The notes under the pieces were generated by a model. That model was not told the DNA's origin and made no database searches. It saw only the letters and a list, made by a program, of their open reading frames with translations. This document shows positions 37,611 to 49,547 of a stretch of DNA of 61,909 bases, piece after piece (within the stretch, counting starts at the first letter, position 1; each line of letters opens with the position of its first letter). The DNA is from Porodaedalea pini. Its lineage: Eukaryota; Basidiomycota; Agaricomycetes; Hymenochaetales; Hymenochaetaceae. The DNA is taken from assembly GCA_002794775.1 (NCBI GenBank), contig NBAY01000135.1:1-61909 (forward strand), in the 5' to 3' direction. The position numbers were made by a program, and so were the translations under genes.

Positions 37611-38405
37611 GAGTTTGCCGCGCTGTGCGATTTGTTTAGCACCTGACCCTAAGCTTTATTTAAAACATGTACTGTCTGTGACTGACGCCAGCATAAAAAA
37701 GCAGATGAGGACAGTTAACTTGGGTATAGTAGTTCTGGGGAAGAGCCAATTAATATTGTTCTGAAGGACGGCGATATCGCTTTAACGTTGCGGACAACTT
37801 GCAGCGCTGGAGCGGCTTACGTAGACGCGTCACCACACGTGCTCAACAAGAACCGTGTTTTGGATGAGAAGCTTTACTTCATGGATTTTATTCTCTCCAA
37901 CCCATTTCTTGTTGAACCTAGGTCTGTTCAGATTAATGGAATAAAATCTCACATTACCGTATGTACTGAACATATCAAGCCCGGGCGACTCATCCGTGAT
38001 GGGATCAGCATCAAGTCCAAGTTTCAGTCCGGACTTCGCAAGATCAATATTCATGCAACACAAAAAGGTGGGACGTAGTAAGGCAGTGTGTAGGTTGAGG
38101 ATAACAGACAATCTGAGGAAGCCGTCCACCAGGCTAGTGAAACAGTTGCATAGCAGGCCCGAAGTTTAATACAAGCATGAGGAGATATTAGTCACCTTCA
38201 ACTACAATCTCCTTCTCCCCCTCCCGTAGCCCTTATCCGCGAAACTGTTCGGTCCTCCATGACCCTCGCAGATTAGATACGCAGGACGATCCACCACTTA
38301 TGTCATCTATACATCTCATGCCAGCCTTCCCTGTGATTCCGAATAACCGATGTATCCCATCCGAAGTCGGAGGGCAACTGGTACCCAAGGCATGACTCGA
38401 AACAC
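37611..38405. other. Intergenic between the NACHT gene and ISD11
   Basis: About 800 bp. Open frames at 37788-38078 (+) and 37830-38129 (-) overlap each other and show no conserved motif. GACGCGTCACCACACGTG near 37825 combines an ACGCGT and a CACGTG-like core. No supported gene. Confidence 0.4.
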
Positions 38406-38801
38406 CTAGCTATCGCTACGAATGCGTGCGGGCTTCTGGTTCTCGACGACGAGTCGCCAGCCGCCGTATAGGCGGTTGACGATTGCGCTGCGCTGAAGAA
38501 CCGCGTGCTCCTGCACAGCGGCGGTGTACAGCGCACCTACACGATTTGGGTCTTGTTCACGCTGTTCAAAAATAAAAAGTCGAAGGTAGGTGATTCAGAC
38601 ATAAAGTATAAAAGTTCAATCAGTATGGCTTTCTGACATATGGGTAAGTTGAAAGGATGGAGAACGCACCTGTATCTCGCGGAACGTATTCTTCGCGCGC
38701 CGGAGGAAATACTCGCGGAAGTTATACGAGCTGAAGGAGCGCGCTGTGCGCAGCGTCGAGCCGTACAGACGCAGAATGGCTTCACAGGTCGGTGGTGCCA
38801 T
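38406..38801 (-). CDS. isd11: ISD11/LYRM4, LYR-motif iron-sulfur cluster assembly factor
   Basis: Exons 38670-38801 and 38406-38561 encode 95 residues, the usual ISD11 size. The LYR motif is in AILRLYGSTLRTARSFSSYNF, followed by REYFLRRAKNTFREIQ, DPNRVGALYTAA, VLQRSAIVNRLYG and WRLVVE, all ISD11 signatures. ISD11 stabilises the cysteine desulfurase Nfs1 together with acyl carrier protein in the mitochondrial matrix. I choose ATG 38801 because it begins directly before the conserved region; an in-frame ATG at 38855 would add 18 residues. CACGTG at 38866-38871 lies about 65 bp upstream. The stretch 38872-39128 has no gene. Confidence 0.9.
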
Positions 38802-39128
38802 GGTTGTTCTAGCGTAAGAAGTAAAGAGTGCTAAAGACACGGGATGACGAAGCATGATTATGAGTCACGTGCACATCACTCGGCTGCCCGTATTTTTCCG
38901 TGTGTTCAAATTCAATTCATATTTCTTAGGAGTCTAAAACAAACATACTCGAGGGTGTCTATTTCATCCATGATTCGTAAACTCAACGTAGTATATGCGA
39001 GCATTAATATGGTATCCAAAGCTTCAATCTATCGTAATCCTGCTCAGTTTCGTCAAGAAGGCATCCAGGAAAACAAAAGCATATAAGTAAAATCCAATGA
39101 TATCAAGCCAATGAGCCAAGGATACGAG

Positions 39129-40180
39129 CTACATCGTAACATTCGCGAGAGTAAGCCAAATAGAGAAGATGACGAGGAATATCGTAATCATGATGCCAAT
39201 TACATGAAAGCCTGTCTCCAAAAACGAGAATGAGAAACGAAATAGCGTGGGCTCGCCTCGGTATGCGGCCGTTGCTGGTAAAGGCAATGAGACCTGGGAG
39301 GTGCCGAATCGCACGGGCAAAAGGCTGTCGGTCTCGGCTGGCACGAGGTGTGCACTGTCTGGCGAGTGACGAGCTGAATGATTATGAATGTCAAAGATGT
39401 CAATGATCCAAATAACATATGACTAACTTGGCATATGGACATACCTGGCGTGCATAAGGGATGTGAATCGAGGTCAACCTCGGCGACTTCCTCGCCATAG
39501 ATGTGGTCATTGTCATGGTGCGAGTTCGAGGGCACGTATATCCGATGCGCATAGCGCGTCTGGCGGGGTGACATGGGCGTCAGTGGAGGGGTGCTCTGGT
39601 CCGACGCCCTGTCTTCCAAGTCCAACACGGAGTCAGCTTTATCCTCGTCTTCACCGTGTATGCGCGCCAAGTCGTGCGCTGGCAGGTTCTCGTCCGACTT
39701 GCGGTCCAGGTTCAACCGGGCTGCGGACGTAAGCCTTATCTCCCCTTCACAGGCACATTCACATTCGGAAGGAGAAGAGGAAGACGAAGCAGCCGTGGAT
39801 GCAGACGCGGAGCTGTCGAAGCGTTCATGACTAGGACTCGTGCCCACGAAGGATCGAGTGCGGACTGTTCGCGGGAGAGAACGCAGCGCACAGAGCTCGA
39901 TCGCCTCTGCGAACATGTCTGGATCTGAGTCCGAGCATGTCAAGCTCGATATCGTCATTATAGAGTCTGCAGTGGCATGTTGGCGTGTGGAGTCCACGAA
40001 TGATATCGATGGTATGTTTTTGCTGGAGAATGTCGCTGCTGCCAAGAAAGTCGAATGGGAGTTCAAGATAGAGGTTTTCGCGTCGCCGAGCAAATCCGGG
40101 CCGAAGCGTGTCAGCTTCTCACGGTCGTCATCGTAGGCATGCGCGACTTTGGCGTCGGCGTAGCGCAGTGGGAGGGGCAT
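39129..40180 (-). CDS. Hypothetical protein with C-terminal membrane anchor
   Basis: Two exons (39445-40180 and 39129-39358) join in frame to 321 residues. The N-terminal two thirds is polar and low in complexity, with a serine run, an ECECACEGE cysteine cluster and acidic stretches. The last 30 residues contain one strong hydrophobic segment (VIGIMITIFLVIFSIWLTLANV), giving a tail-anchored topology. I do not recognise the family. Just upstream another frame reads PPASYDKYL and the main frame reads LPNGVPLSERTV before the ATG; these look like one coding stretch broken by a 2-base shift, so the gene may have an upstream exon or an N-terminal lesion. Confidence 0.6.
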
Positions 40181-41064
40181 GACCGTGCGCTCACTGAGGG
40201 GAACGCCATTTGGAAGAGATATTTATCGTACGACGCAGGCGGCGCGTCCAACGGACTGGTGCGCTTCATAACGGCTGCCGTAGGCGGTCCACTTGTCTGG
40301 AGCGGCTAAGATTCTTGGTTCTCCGATCATCGGCTTGTCTCAATCATTCTACCAATTCAGTGGCCACCATGAACGTTCGCGCTCGCTGAGCGCTCCTTCA
40401 TTGACTGCTTAAACTAGCTCGACGCCAACCAAATTAGACCGTTCCTTCAGAATGCGTCCCTTTTGCTAGCTTGCAACGGGGAAAATAGCTGACTTACATG
40501 CTTTACTATATCTAGCCACTGTGCCAAGGTTCCAAAGCTTGCCTCGACTTAGAACAGATCGGAGCGATGGCCCTCCCCTTTTTATCTTTAGAAGACGCTA
40601 GCAAAGTAGGGGTTATGATCGACGGACGGGGGCTTTCTCGAGTCTCAAAGGAGTTGCCGGCCTACCCCGTTTTTATTCTGGTCCAACACGCCATTCTTTG
40701 CACTTTTCTCTTTCTTTGACTCCGCGATAAGAATGGCTGGGCGTTGCAGCAGCACTGCGATGCAAAGGTCGAAAAAAAAGACCGAAGATGACAGGACTAC
40801 TCGTTCTTCGTAGGCACACTGTTTTGGTGAGTCTATTCGAGTTCAAGTCTGTGATAAACAGACTCGGACGTTGAATCAGAATTTGTTGTTTCGTAGTATG
40901 CATGCTTATGCCTCACAATCTCGAATTATTCAAAACAAATATCAATTCCCTGTGATCCACTGGACAACATCATATATACGTGCGACATTACAAAATTCAG
41001 TACCATTTTGCTCTATCGCTAACAACCGTTCTATCTTCCAGAAATATAATGCAAGGTGTAGAAC
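40181..41064. other. Intergenic, no supported gene
   Basis: Nearly 900 bp between a gene start and the 3' end of the secreted-protein gene. Short frames only. I see no RNA gene or repeat. Confidence 0.5.
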
Positions 41065-41692
41065 TTAGATACTTGCAGAGCTGCTAGCGCCAGCAGAAGA
41101 GCTTGAGCCAGCATCGAACGAGGTAGACGACGGAATTAAGCCGCTTGGATAGCCGGAGTCGCTAGCAGAACCAGTAGCAGAGCCTGCACCTTCACTTCCG
41201 CACGATTCAGAACCATGGCCGTAGTCAGATACAGATCCAAAGCCTCCAGATGAACCGGGTTGGCTGGCAGAGTCTGTGGGGTAGCCGTTGCCACCGCTCT
41301 CCATCCCTCCGGAGGTGAAAGGCATACCTGAGCTTGAGTCCGTGCTGTACCCGTGGCCTTGTCCATGTCCGTGTCCATGTCCGTGTCCGTGTCCTTCGCC
41401 ACAGCCAGGACCATGGCCACCATGGCCACCATGGCCAGAGCCTTCGCCAGAACCGGGGCCAGATGTCCCAGCTGACATGGACGAGGAGCCTGACGGGATT
41501 TCTGCCGAGCCAGTGCTTGAGGCCATTTCAGACGAAGACGGTGCGTCCTGCGGGTTCTGTATTCGTCGCGATCAATAAACATTCTCATACCATATGATGG
41601 AGAGCAGAAAGACGGATAGGATTAGTACTCACCGGGAGGGCCGACACCGCAAGGAAGGACATCGAGAGTAGGACGAATTGCGAGAGATGCAT
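41065..41692 (-). CDS. Small secreted Gly/Ser/His-rich protein
   Basis: Exons 41633-41692 and 41065-41556 encode 183 residues. Exon 1 is a signal peptide (MHLSQFVLLSMSFLAVSALP). The mature part starts NPQDAPSSSEMASS and is dominated by Gly and Ser, with a central histidine-glycine run (GHGHGHGHGHGQGHG, about residues 75-90) that could bind divalent metals, and a serine-rich end (SSSSAGASSSASI). Two cysteines are present. Function unknown; such secreted low-complexity proteins may be wall-associated or effector-like. TATAAAG on the minus strand at 41805-41811 sits about 115 bp upstream of the ATG, supporting the start. Confidence 0.75.
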
Positions 41693-42156
41693 TTTGATGT
41701 TCTAGCTTGAGGTTGAGGCTGAGTTACGGTGCACGAGTACTGCGCGAGTAAATCGAAAGAGTGTGTGATGAGGAGACCAACAAGACGTGCTCAAGCCCTC
41801 GGTTCTTTATACGCCCAAGGCAAGCAGTTTTGCGGCATCCACTAGTAAGACCCCTTTAGCATGGCTATTTTTTTCAATACACTATGCCGGACCCCGGGTT
41901 ACGGCGATGACGACGAGGGTTGGTCTTTTTTTGTGAAGTGCGTGCAATGCAGTCAGTGTCCGACTTTAGAATGAAGGACAAAGTGTATTTTTTTGTATTT
42001 AGAACTTAGGACATATGAGCGACAACACTAGTACTATGCGCTTTCGGGCCCCGATATCGCTTTGTCGAAAGGCGTTGTCTAAAATTGCCGTAGTGACAAC
42101 AAACCGGTGAAATATAATAGCTGAAGAACATGATTAGTAAAACATTTGGTGTTGTC
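41693..42156. other. Promoter of the secreted-protein gene and tRNA flank
   Basis: Apart from the TATAAAG at 41805-41811 (minus) nothing firm is visible. The part near 41870-42000 holds homopolymer T runs. Confidence 0.5.
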
Positions 42157-42234
42157 GGTTCTATAGTGTAGCGGTTATCACACAGGATTCTGACTCTGAA
42201 TTCCTGTAACCCCGGTTCGATTCCGGGTAGGACC
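42157..42234 (+). tRNA. tRNA-Gln (anticodon CTG) with a 7-nt intron
   Basis: Acceptor stem GGTTCTA pairs with TAGGACC (one G-U). D arm GTG/CAC. Anticodon stem CAGGA/TCCTG. T arm CCCGG-TTCGATT-CCGGG with the universal TTCGA box B. The anticodon CTG is at 42190-42192. Between A37 and T38 there are seven additional bases (CTCTGAA, 42194-42200); removing them gives a canonical 7-nt loop TTCTGAT. A TTTT tract near 42255 can end Pol III transcription. The placement at 37/38 is the standard site of nuclear tRNA introns. Confidence 0.9.
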
Positions 42235-42502
42235 TTACATTCACAGTGTACCTCTTTTAGTATCCTCTTGATCTTTTCAATAAAAATATTGAGAACTCTT
42301 CACTTCTCTTTGCTTTCTGTCAAATCCGGTCGTCAAATACAATATTAATGAGTGATACGGAAATCGTAAGATAATTCCGTTTTTGCTTGTTTGTACTGAC
42401 ACGGACGATCGACGCACCTCAAGTTCAACGAACTCCGTGTCACGGCTTTCTTTGAACCTCCGCACCGCGACCAGCACACCTAGCGATACGCGTTCTACTT
42501 CC

Positions 42503-45450
42503 ATGTCCTTCCCATTCTATAACCGCTCATCATCAAAGCAGAGTCGCTCGAAAGACACAACAGAGCCGGAGAACAGGCACGCATCTGCATCCTTTGCCAC
42601 CGGCGCATTCAACCAGGGTGACCCCTCGCGCGCAGCAAACCCCGGCCACACGCGCAGTTCGAGCAGGATGCGCATCATCCCGTTCCTTGGGAAGAGGCGG
42701 AAGTCACTGGCGGCGCTGCGCTCGAATGCGATTGCGGAGGGTGACGGTCCATTGGAAGATGATGGTGATCGACGAGGCCATTACAAGACGGTCTCCCAGT
42801 TGGCTAACGAGTGCGTGCTTGCAATCGGCTGGTTGAAATTGAATCAGCTGCTGATGTATCATGTAGGACGGCCGCTCGTCTGGCAAGGTCCTCTCTTGGA
42901 GCTGGTATGCCACTCCTGAACTACTGCAGCAAGTTGAACATTGGCTAACGTACGTTCGCGTATTTAGCTGGCTCGCTCTCCACTGGCAACCTGGAACTTC
43001 CCACCCTCGATGTCTCTCCTTTGAGACTCGGATTGAATTCAGCGTACACGACGCCAACGAAAAGTCGGCCGTTGGACGCGCGGCACACCATGTTCCCTTC
43101 TGGGAGCACCCAGAATTTAACGCCGGATAAGCTGACAGTTCCACAAAACAAACGTTCTTCCGAAAAGCCAGCAAAGGCCTCCTTTCTCTCTCGCGTTACC
43201 TCTCGTCCTTCATTGGCTTCTCGTTACTCGTCAGCTGATCTCAAATCTACTTCAAAAGGGCGTGGAATGTTCAAGACCTCGGAAAAGCATCTCGTTCCTT
43301 CTTTGACTCCTCAGCGAGCAGAAATAATACATCCTGTTTATTTATCGAAGGAACAAAGTCTGGGCGATGACAAAGACTTCTTCACGTCCCCTCGCGTCGC
43401 GCCAACACCTCCGAGTTTATGCTTTGCTTCTCCCGACAGTTCATTGCTTGAGTCTCCACCTGGTCCGTCTCAATCGACAGCCACTCTGCCTAGTCAAATA
43501 CAAAGCCATCTTCTTGCCGGAACAGGCTCAGCTCAGTCTCCCATACATGATAATATTAGAAATGCAAACACGATGCAAACTGCAACGAAGCACGCCTCAA
43601 GTCCTACATCTCTTTCTCCGGACATGGTACTCAGATCTCCGAGACGACATTCAGTCAGTGCACGTAACCAAACGTCTTCTCCTGAATCGTTGAAGGGCGC
43701 TACTACTGCTGAAAATGCGGCGGGGTCGCCTGTTGCCAGACCAAGATGTTCTCACGTTCGGATTGGCAAAGAAAAAGTGACAATATCTGTCGCCAACGTA
43801 CTGGAGGCTGAGCTTGGGGTCGACGTCGGCGACAGCGAGGACTCTTCTTATTACGACGACAGCTATGAGGATGGTCGCCGCCTTAGGAACCAAGTAGCTC
43901 GCCAAGGTCAAAAGCACCCCGCCAGAAAAGCATCTGTCAATGACTCCTCGGACCTGCCACCTCTAGCGTCCCCTTCTCATGAATTTGGCCTCGCATTCAA
44001 ATTTCCGAGGAACAAGCAAGAGACTGAAGGTCGATTTACATTGGAAGCTCAAAGTCCCCTTTCGGTTTTGATGTCAGCTTCGTCCGGCGAAAAAGACTAC
44101 TCGCCTGTTGGTGCGTCTGCTGACCGACTCCAGTCTGCTGCTATCGACAAAGCGTCAGAAGAGTTTGCAGATAATGTCTCTCGAATGGCAACCTCAAACG
44201 GCCTGAATATCGTCAACCATGTGCAAACGAGATCTCTACAACACTCGAAGCCGTCTTGCCAACATGGCCTGGGCACTGAGTCTCGCGAAGTCGATCGTCT
44301 TGACCGCATCTCGGAGAGGTCTGTTGCTATCTATCAAGAGTCGCCTCGCGACGTCGAGGACAAGGAAAAGAATGGGGTTGGGGTGTCTAGTGCGGAAAGC
44401 AGTCCCTCTCAGCTTCAGCGTGCTCTGGATATACAATGTGCACGCTTCGACAGGCTAGCGGGACATCTGCTACAAATCATCCAGCGGCATCAGAACGAGA
44501 AGGTACAGCTCGAGAATCAGATCGCGGTCTTACAGAAGGAGGCGCGCCGTAATGAGAGGGAGATCAAGGCGCTTCGGAAGCTGATTGCGCACAGTAACAA
44601 TAGATCCTCGCAAGGAGAGCGGGGCTCGCGCAGGCTTGTGCGCGTCGCATCCATGCAAAGCTTCCTATCGAACATCTCGATCAAAGACGAGGAGGTGGAC
44701 ATGTCTGTTGCAGTGAAAATGCTTGCTCGGGCTGGCCAGCGCGGTTCTCTGCTCTCGCCTGATATCTCTAGGGACGGACGAGCGAGCGTTGACCTCAGTC
44801 CGGGCCCGACACCGACGAAGGCGGCAAAGAAGATGGACCTTCGCCGCTCGAAGACAATGCCTGACCTGTATAAATCAGCAACGGCGATTCCAACTCCCAT
44901 GTCATCTCCGCCCCAGCAAGAGACATCGCCAGATATCAGCGGATTCGGCCTCGGCCTCGATTTCCCCCTCCCCGAGCCGCTGAAGCTCCCGAGCATCGCG
45001 AGCACAATTATGACCTCCGCCCAGGGAAGCAACGTGTCCATCCCTGCGCTCACGACGGCACCCACTGCCGCATCCGGCTGGTCACTCGCAACGAAGTGCA
45101 GTGCTGACAGTTTTACGGCACTCATCGCTGCTCCATCGGACCCCAAGTTTGTTGGCATAGGGCAAGGGATAGGGCGCGGTGCGGCACGGAGTGCACGTGA
45201 GAAGAGGATGGCGGGCGAGTGGCAGCCCGGGGGTCTGCAGGGGTTGTACCGGCCTGTCCAGCAGCTTTCGCAGCTGTCCGCGCCTCCGAGCTGCGAGGTG
45301 CCGGCGCTGCCCGCGTCGGCCTCGTATGCGAATAACCTGAACAAGGTGCTGTTGGCGTCACCGATCGACCGGGTTATGAAGGCGGAGAGTCCGGACCTAG
45401 ATGCCATTTTTCAAAAGCTTGTTGCGAGCTCGAGTGGGCTGTTGAGCTGA
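42503..45450 (+). CDS. Large hypothetical Ser-rich protein with coiled coil
   Basis: Exons 42503-42810, 42867-42904 and 42968-45450 join in frame to about 942 residues. The N-terminus (MSFPFYNRSSSKQSRS, then MRIIPFLGKRRKSL) is basic. A long Ser/Pro-rich disordered region follows, then a predicted coiled coil (about residues 600-675: LQRALDIQCARFDRLAGHLL, NEKVQLENQIAVLQKEARRN, EREIKALRKLI) and another disordered segment with KMDLRRSKTMPDLYKS. No enzyme motif or membrane segment. It resembles cytoskeletal or signalling scaffolds of fungi, but I do not recognise it. The tiny middle exon (38 nt) is inferred from frame and splice sites. Confidence 0.7.
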
Positions 45451-46082
45451 GTTAGATGTGCCTCTGGTTCTGTTTTCCTTCATTTTTTGTTTCTTTTGTT
45501 TTGGATGCCTCATGAAAGTTTTGGTTCGTTCCGCACCTTTCCTTTGTCATTCCTCATTCCTTTCAGGGTATTGTCTTTTTGTATGAAAGGTTGCTTGTCT
45601 TTTCTATATCCTCGGAAATTGTGCTTTTAGCTCATAGTGTAATGCATAGTCAGATTTTTAGATGAGACGTTCCGCCTCATCGGCGTAATACTAGGACATG
45701 GACAGAAGTATAGATGATTAGCAGCTTGTCAATGTACGGATTATTCGGTGTTATGCAAGGAAATATAGAAGATATTCGTTAGCGTACGCGATTTAGAAAA
45801 AGAGTGAGTGCAGGGTATAAAAGATAGATGTCAGACGTAGGTGCCTGGTGCTACACGGATCGGGACAACAACTAAAGGGTGTGACAGTTCAGATGATTAG
45901 ACAGGTGTTCTTGATCTAAAGTAGGAATGAGTGAAGAAGTTCGTGAGCAAAATGAAAAAAAAAATGAGAAGGTCCGTTGCGCCGGGGAAGGGCATTGAGA
46001 GGTCATCAGTTTCCGGAGATATCTTCAGCGCAGAGGCTGAATACGCTTGGTTGGCGCCATAGGTGGCGCCTTTTCTTTAACT
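45451..46082. other. Convergent intergenic region
   Basis: About 630 bp of 3' flanks, T-rich after the upstream gene. No coding frame or RNA is evident. Confidence 0.5.
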
Positions 46083-47685
46083 TCATTTTGTAGGTGAGGG
46101 AGGTCTGGGAGGGGTGTCCAGGATGGGAATAGGCGCTCGGCTGCGACTCCGGCTCTGCCGACTGCGCAAAGAACTGTTGGCGCTACGCCTTCCAGCATCG
46201 GCATCGGAGGCAGAGGTGGGGTCCCCGAAGCGCGCGCGCCTCGCCTCAGAAGCGACTGACCACGCGAGCTCGGCGAGCCGCACTACGCCCGGGTCACGCG
46301 CGCCGAGCGCGAGTGCATCCACCCACAGCCCGAAATTCTGCTGCGCGAGCGCGAGCAGGCGTAGATCCGGGTCGTCCTGCGTCACTGGATCCGCAAGGGC
46401 ACATATGGGCTCGGTGTCCGCCTGCGGCGAGAGAACGGATGCGGAGGACGGGAAGGACAAGACGCTTGAGCTGGTAGAGGGGAGCGAGGACGCGGAAGTT
46501 GAGGAGAGGCGCCTTATGGTGTCTGGACGTGGGCTGAAGGAAGGAGAGAGCAGGGGTGAATGTGATAAGCGAGGACTCCGCGAGCTCGACGAGATCCGAG
46601 CCACTGGTAATGACTCGAAAAATGGAGAATAGCCTGTGATGTCCTCGAGACACCTCCTTTCCCAGTCTCCCGGCGTTGGATATAGCCAGAGCAGAAGGTG
46701 CTGCGCTAGGATAGCGGGAGGCGCAGGAAGTTCGGCCAGCACCTCGCGCGGAAGAAGAGCGGGCATCACGCTGTTCTGAGGAAGAATTCTCAGGCTAGTA
46801 AGCAAGAGCAGAGGGAGAGCCCTGGCCGAGGGGACGCGCACGACGTGCACGGGTAGAGAAAGGACGGAGCGAGGTCGTGTGCGTGAGAAGGAGTTCCTGC
46901 TAGTCATCTGAGAAGAGGTAGACGCGACCGAATCCGTCCGGGAGTGCCGGCGCATGGCGTCGATGGCGGGAAAAGACGGCGATGGCGAGGGAAGAGGGAC
47001 AGGGTCCGAAGACAGCGTAGAGGTGAAATAGAGCGCCCACAACTCTGCGTTCACGGGGATCATAAGGGGCGTAGCCGGAAGCGAAGGACGGTCCGAGGAC
47101 GTGCCTGCTGTATGTGGCGAAAGATTTGGATTGTGCTCGGTTTGTTCGGATGTGCTGTCCTGGTCGTAGACGGCGAGTACATGAGTTGGGAGAAGGGCAT
47201 TAGGTTTTTCAACAGCGTCGCGGAGAACCGGAACATCGAATTTGAATGGAGGTGGGACGCCTTCCTCGAGCGAGACGCGCTTCACGTTGTGATATTGACA
47301 AATTAAGCTTAAAGGAAATGGAAGACGGTCAGCTGTCGATCATTAAACGGGATGACGACAAGGCACAGAATGAGTTAATCAGTCGGATGTACGCTAAGGC
47401 ATAGTGAACATAGGGGATAATGGATTGCAAGTGCGGGTAGAAAGCTCGGGAAAAGGTGAGGCAGCTATACGAATAGTATTGAAAGAGAAGGACGACAGAA
47501 TACATTTCTCACCTGAGCGGATGAGACTCCAACAGCTGGAACGGTTCATGGATGTTATCTTTGACGAGATGCGAGAGTCGCGGGAGCTCTTTCTTCGTTT
47601 CTTGGACAGTGGGAAGAGCAGGGAGCGGCCTTAGAGGCCTCTTTGTGCGCACAGAGGCGTTCGGAGAGCGTGAAGGAGTGTTCAT
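46083..47685 (-). CDS. Hypothetical protein, 465 aa
   Basis: Exons 47513-47685 and 46083-47307 join in frame. Exon 1 begins MNTPSRSPNASVRTKRPLRP and ends with LVKDNIHEPFQLLESHPL. Exon 2 continues through VKRVSLEEGVPPPFKFDVPV, a conserved-looking block (LPLLLLTSLRILPQNSVMPA, ILAQHLLLWLYPTPGDWERR) and a Ser/Arg-rich tail with RSRQSRSRSRAPIP. The hydrophobic, helix-rich centre suggests a folded domain flanked by disorder. No family recognised. It shares a short divergent promoter with the next gene. Confidence 0.65.
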
Positions 47686-48239
47686 TTTCTTTAGTATTAG
47701 TGCGATCGTATCCTCGTTTGAATCATGTATTATATAGGATGTGCTGGACAAAAGAGCGGTGTCGTAGCCCGGGCGCAAAAGAAGGAGACCCTGCAAGGAA
47801 TGATGGACGCGGCTGAAGTGATTAGGTCGTTGAGTTAGCATGAAACGAGCTCAAAAATATATAACTACCTCGCCCCTTACTTGACACGCAGAGTTCTCGC
47901 CCGACTAAACGATTACAGACGCTCACCGACGTTGAGCTCGGTGCGCCATCGTGGCAGCCAGCAAGCCGTAGCGTACGCGGTTTTGACGCGTGCACGTGTT
48001 GATTGAAGCGTGTTGTCCCAGAATGGGTTACGCGCCGATCATCTAAGTTGACTGATCATGAAGGTTGGCCGGGACTCGAAACCTTCAACGCAGCCACGAC
48101 TGCGCCGTAGCTCTTGTCTTCGTGCCACATCCATCATCTGGTCTCTTTCGAAGGAGTACAGTTTTCTTCCGCTTCTCAGCTCTTGTATTTGCTAGGCTAG
48201 TGTTCAAACGAAGGGAGCTGGCCATGCTATCACCGTGCC
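47686..48239. promoter_or_regulatory. Divergent promoter with overlapping ACGCGT and CACGTG
   Basis: TTTTGACGCGTGCACGTG at 47981-47998 contains an ACGCGT box (47986-47991) next to an E-box (47993-47998). The first 13 bases recur exactly at 2461-2473. The region separates two hypothetical genes transcribed away from each other, so the elements could act on both. Confidence 0.5.
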
Positions 48240-49547
48240 ATGGACACCGGCAGAAGTTCGCTCGTCATCCATAACTTTGTGCCAGCAACTGCGGGAAACA
48301 GGAAGAGTGCATCGCTATCTAAAGACGAGCTTCTCTCCAAGGGTCGTGATCTTGTTGCTGCAGTTGAGTCTTGCGATGGGTGGCGTACTGTTAGTTCGCC
48401 ATCAGATCTATGTGAGCACAGTCACTTCCTGCTTGATATCATGAACTGAAGCATTGTCCAAGCTGCACATATAGGTCGTACCCTTGTATTGAAGAAGACA
48501 CCCCCGACCCCTTCATCTTTCCGGCGTGATCTGGGAAGGAAGCGATCCGTCAAGCCTACCAAAGAATGGGGCGATATTTCAGACCGAAGAGATATGCTCG
48601 ACGTTATGAGGCTCAAGGACTTCGAGGGTACCGATTTCTCATATCTGCTGGATCGTAAGAAGCCCGTGAAGGAGCTTCCTCCGCGCATTGACCAGGTCGG
48701 TAGAGAGAAGGGGAGGGGGAGGGGAAAGCGTACTAGCGAAGTGATGAGGGAAGAACAAGGCGATGACTCCGAGCAGAGACAGAAGAAGCGTCCGCGGGTT
48801 GGAGATGTGACAATGGCATTACATGATCTAATACCTCAGCCTCATCACCATTCTTACTTGCCTGTCACCGTCAATCAACGTTCAAGTTTAGACATCACAA
48901 AACGTTTCGCTCCGTATTCCAAGGCGCCCTTCCTTTCCATTGCATCGTTCTCGCCGAGAGAAGCGGGGACTTATTTCAAAGATCCATATGCGCGTAGTGC
49001 ATGGGTTATTCCTGTCAAGGGCAAACTTCCGTGGAAAGAAGCCACGCCTGCACGCCTATCAGACAACTCACCCGTTTCCGCTCCTCAGCCAAGCTATGCC
49101 TCTCCTTCTATCACATGGACACCCTTTGTGATCAACAAATTCTGGTCCGATCTCCTCGAAATTCGCAAGAAGCAGATTTTGGGCGCGATATCGCTCTCGT
49201 TTCACGTGGCACCTACGGAGAAGCCGCAGGAGAAGATCACCAAGACGACGCACCTTGAGCGTACGCTCTTGAAGGTTGCTCTGCCAGAGAGCCTCGATCA
49301 ATGCTCATATGTGAAGGTGTACCACGACGTGCGCTATGCGATGTACGTACGGTCGGTGCTCGATGCTTGGAGAACCGAAGTCGAGGTCTCCGGAATGAAT
49401 GTGGCATCGAGATCAGCTGCGGCGTCTGGGCGAACCCGGTCTGGCTCGGCTTCTGTGTCTGTGTCGAAGAAAATCAACATCCGACCTCTTCAGGGAGCTA
49501 AGCTCGTTTTGTTGGACGAGGTGGGGCAGGTCATCGGGGCATGTTGA
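48240..49547 (+). CDS. Hypothetical protein, 414 aa
   Basis: Exons 48240-48411 and 48475-49547 join in frame. The N-terminus begins MDTGRSSLVIHNFVPATAGN; residues 60-180 are highly charged (RRDLGRKRSVKPTKEWGDIS, GRGRGKRTSEVMREEQGDDS, RQKKRPRVGD, which could be a nuclear signal). The C-terminal half is more ordered (WTPFVINKFWSDLLEIRKKQ, LKVALPESLDQCSYVKVYHD). No signal peptide or membrane segment. I do not recognise the family; a nuclear role would be guesswork. Confidence 0.65.

Noticed and set aside
37788..38129. Overlapping small ORFs on both strands
   Set aside because: No conserved motif, no splice support and mutual overlap; likely chance frames.
44517..45407. 296-codon minus-strand frame
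   Set aside because: Antisense to the long hypothetical gene at 42503-45450; it has no start context or motif and the sense frame is longer and spliced.
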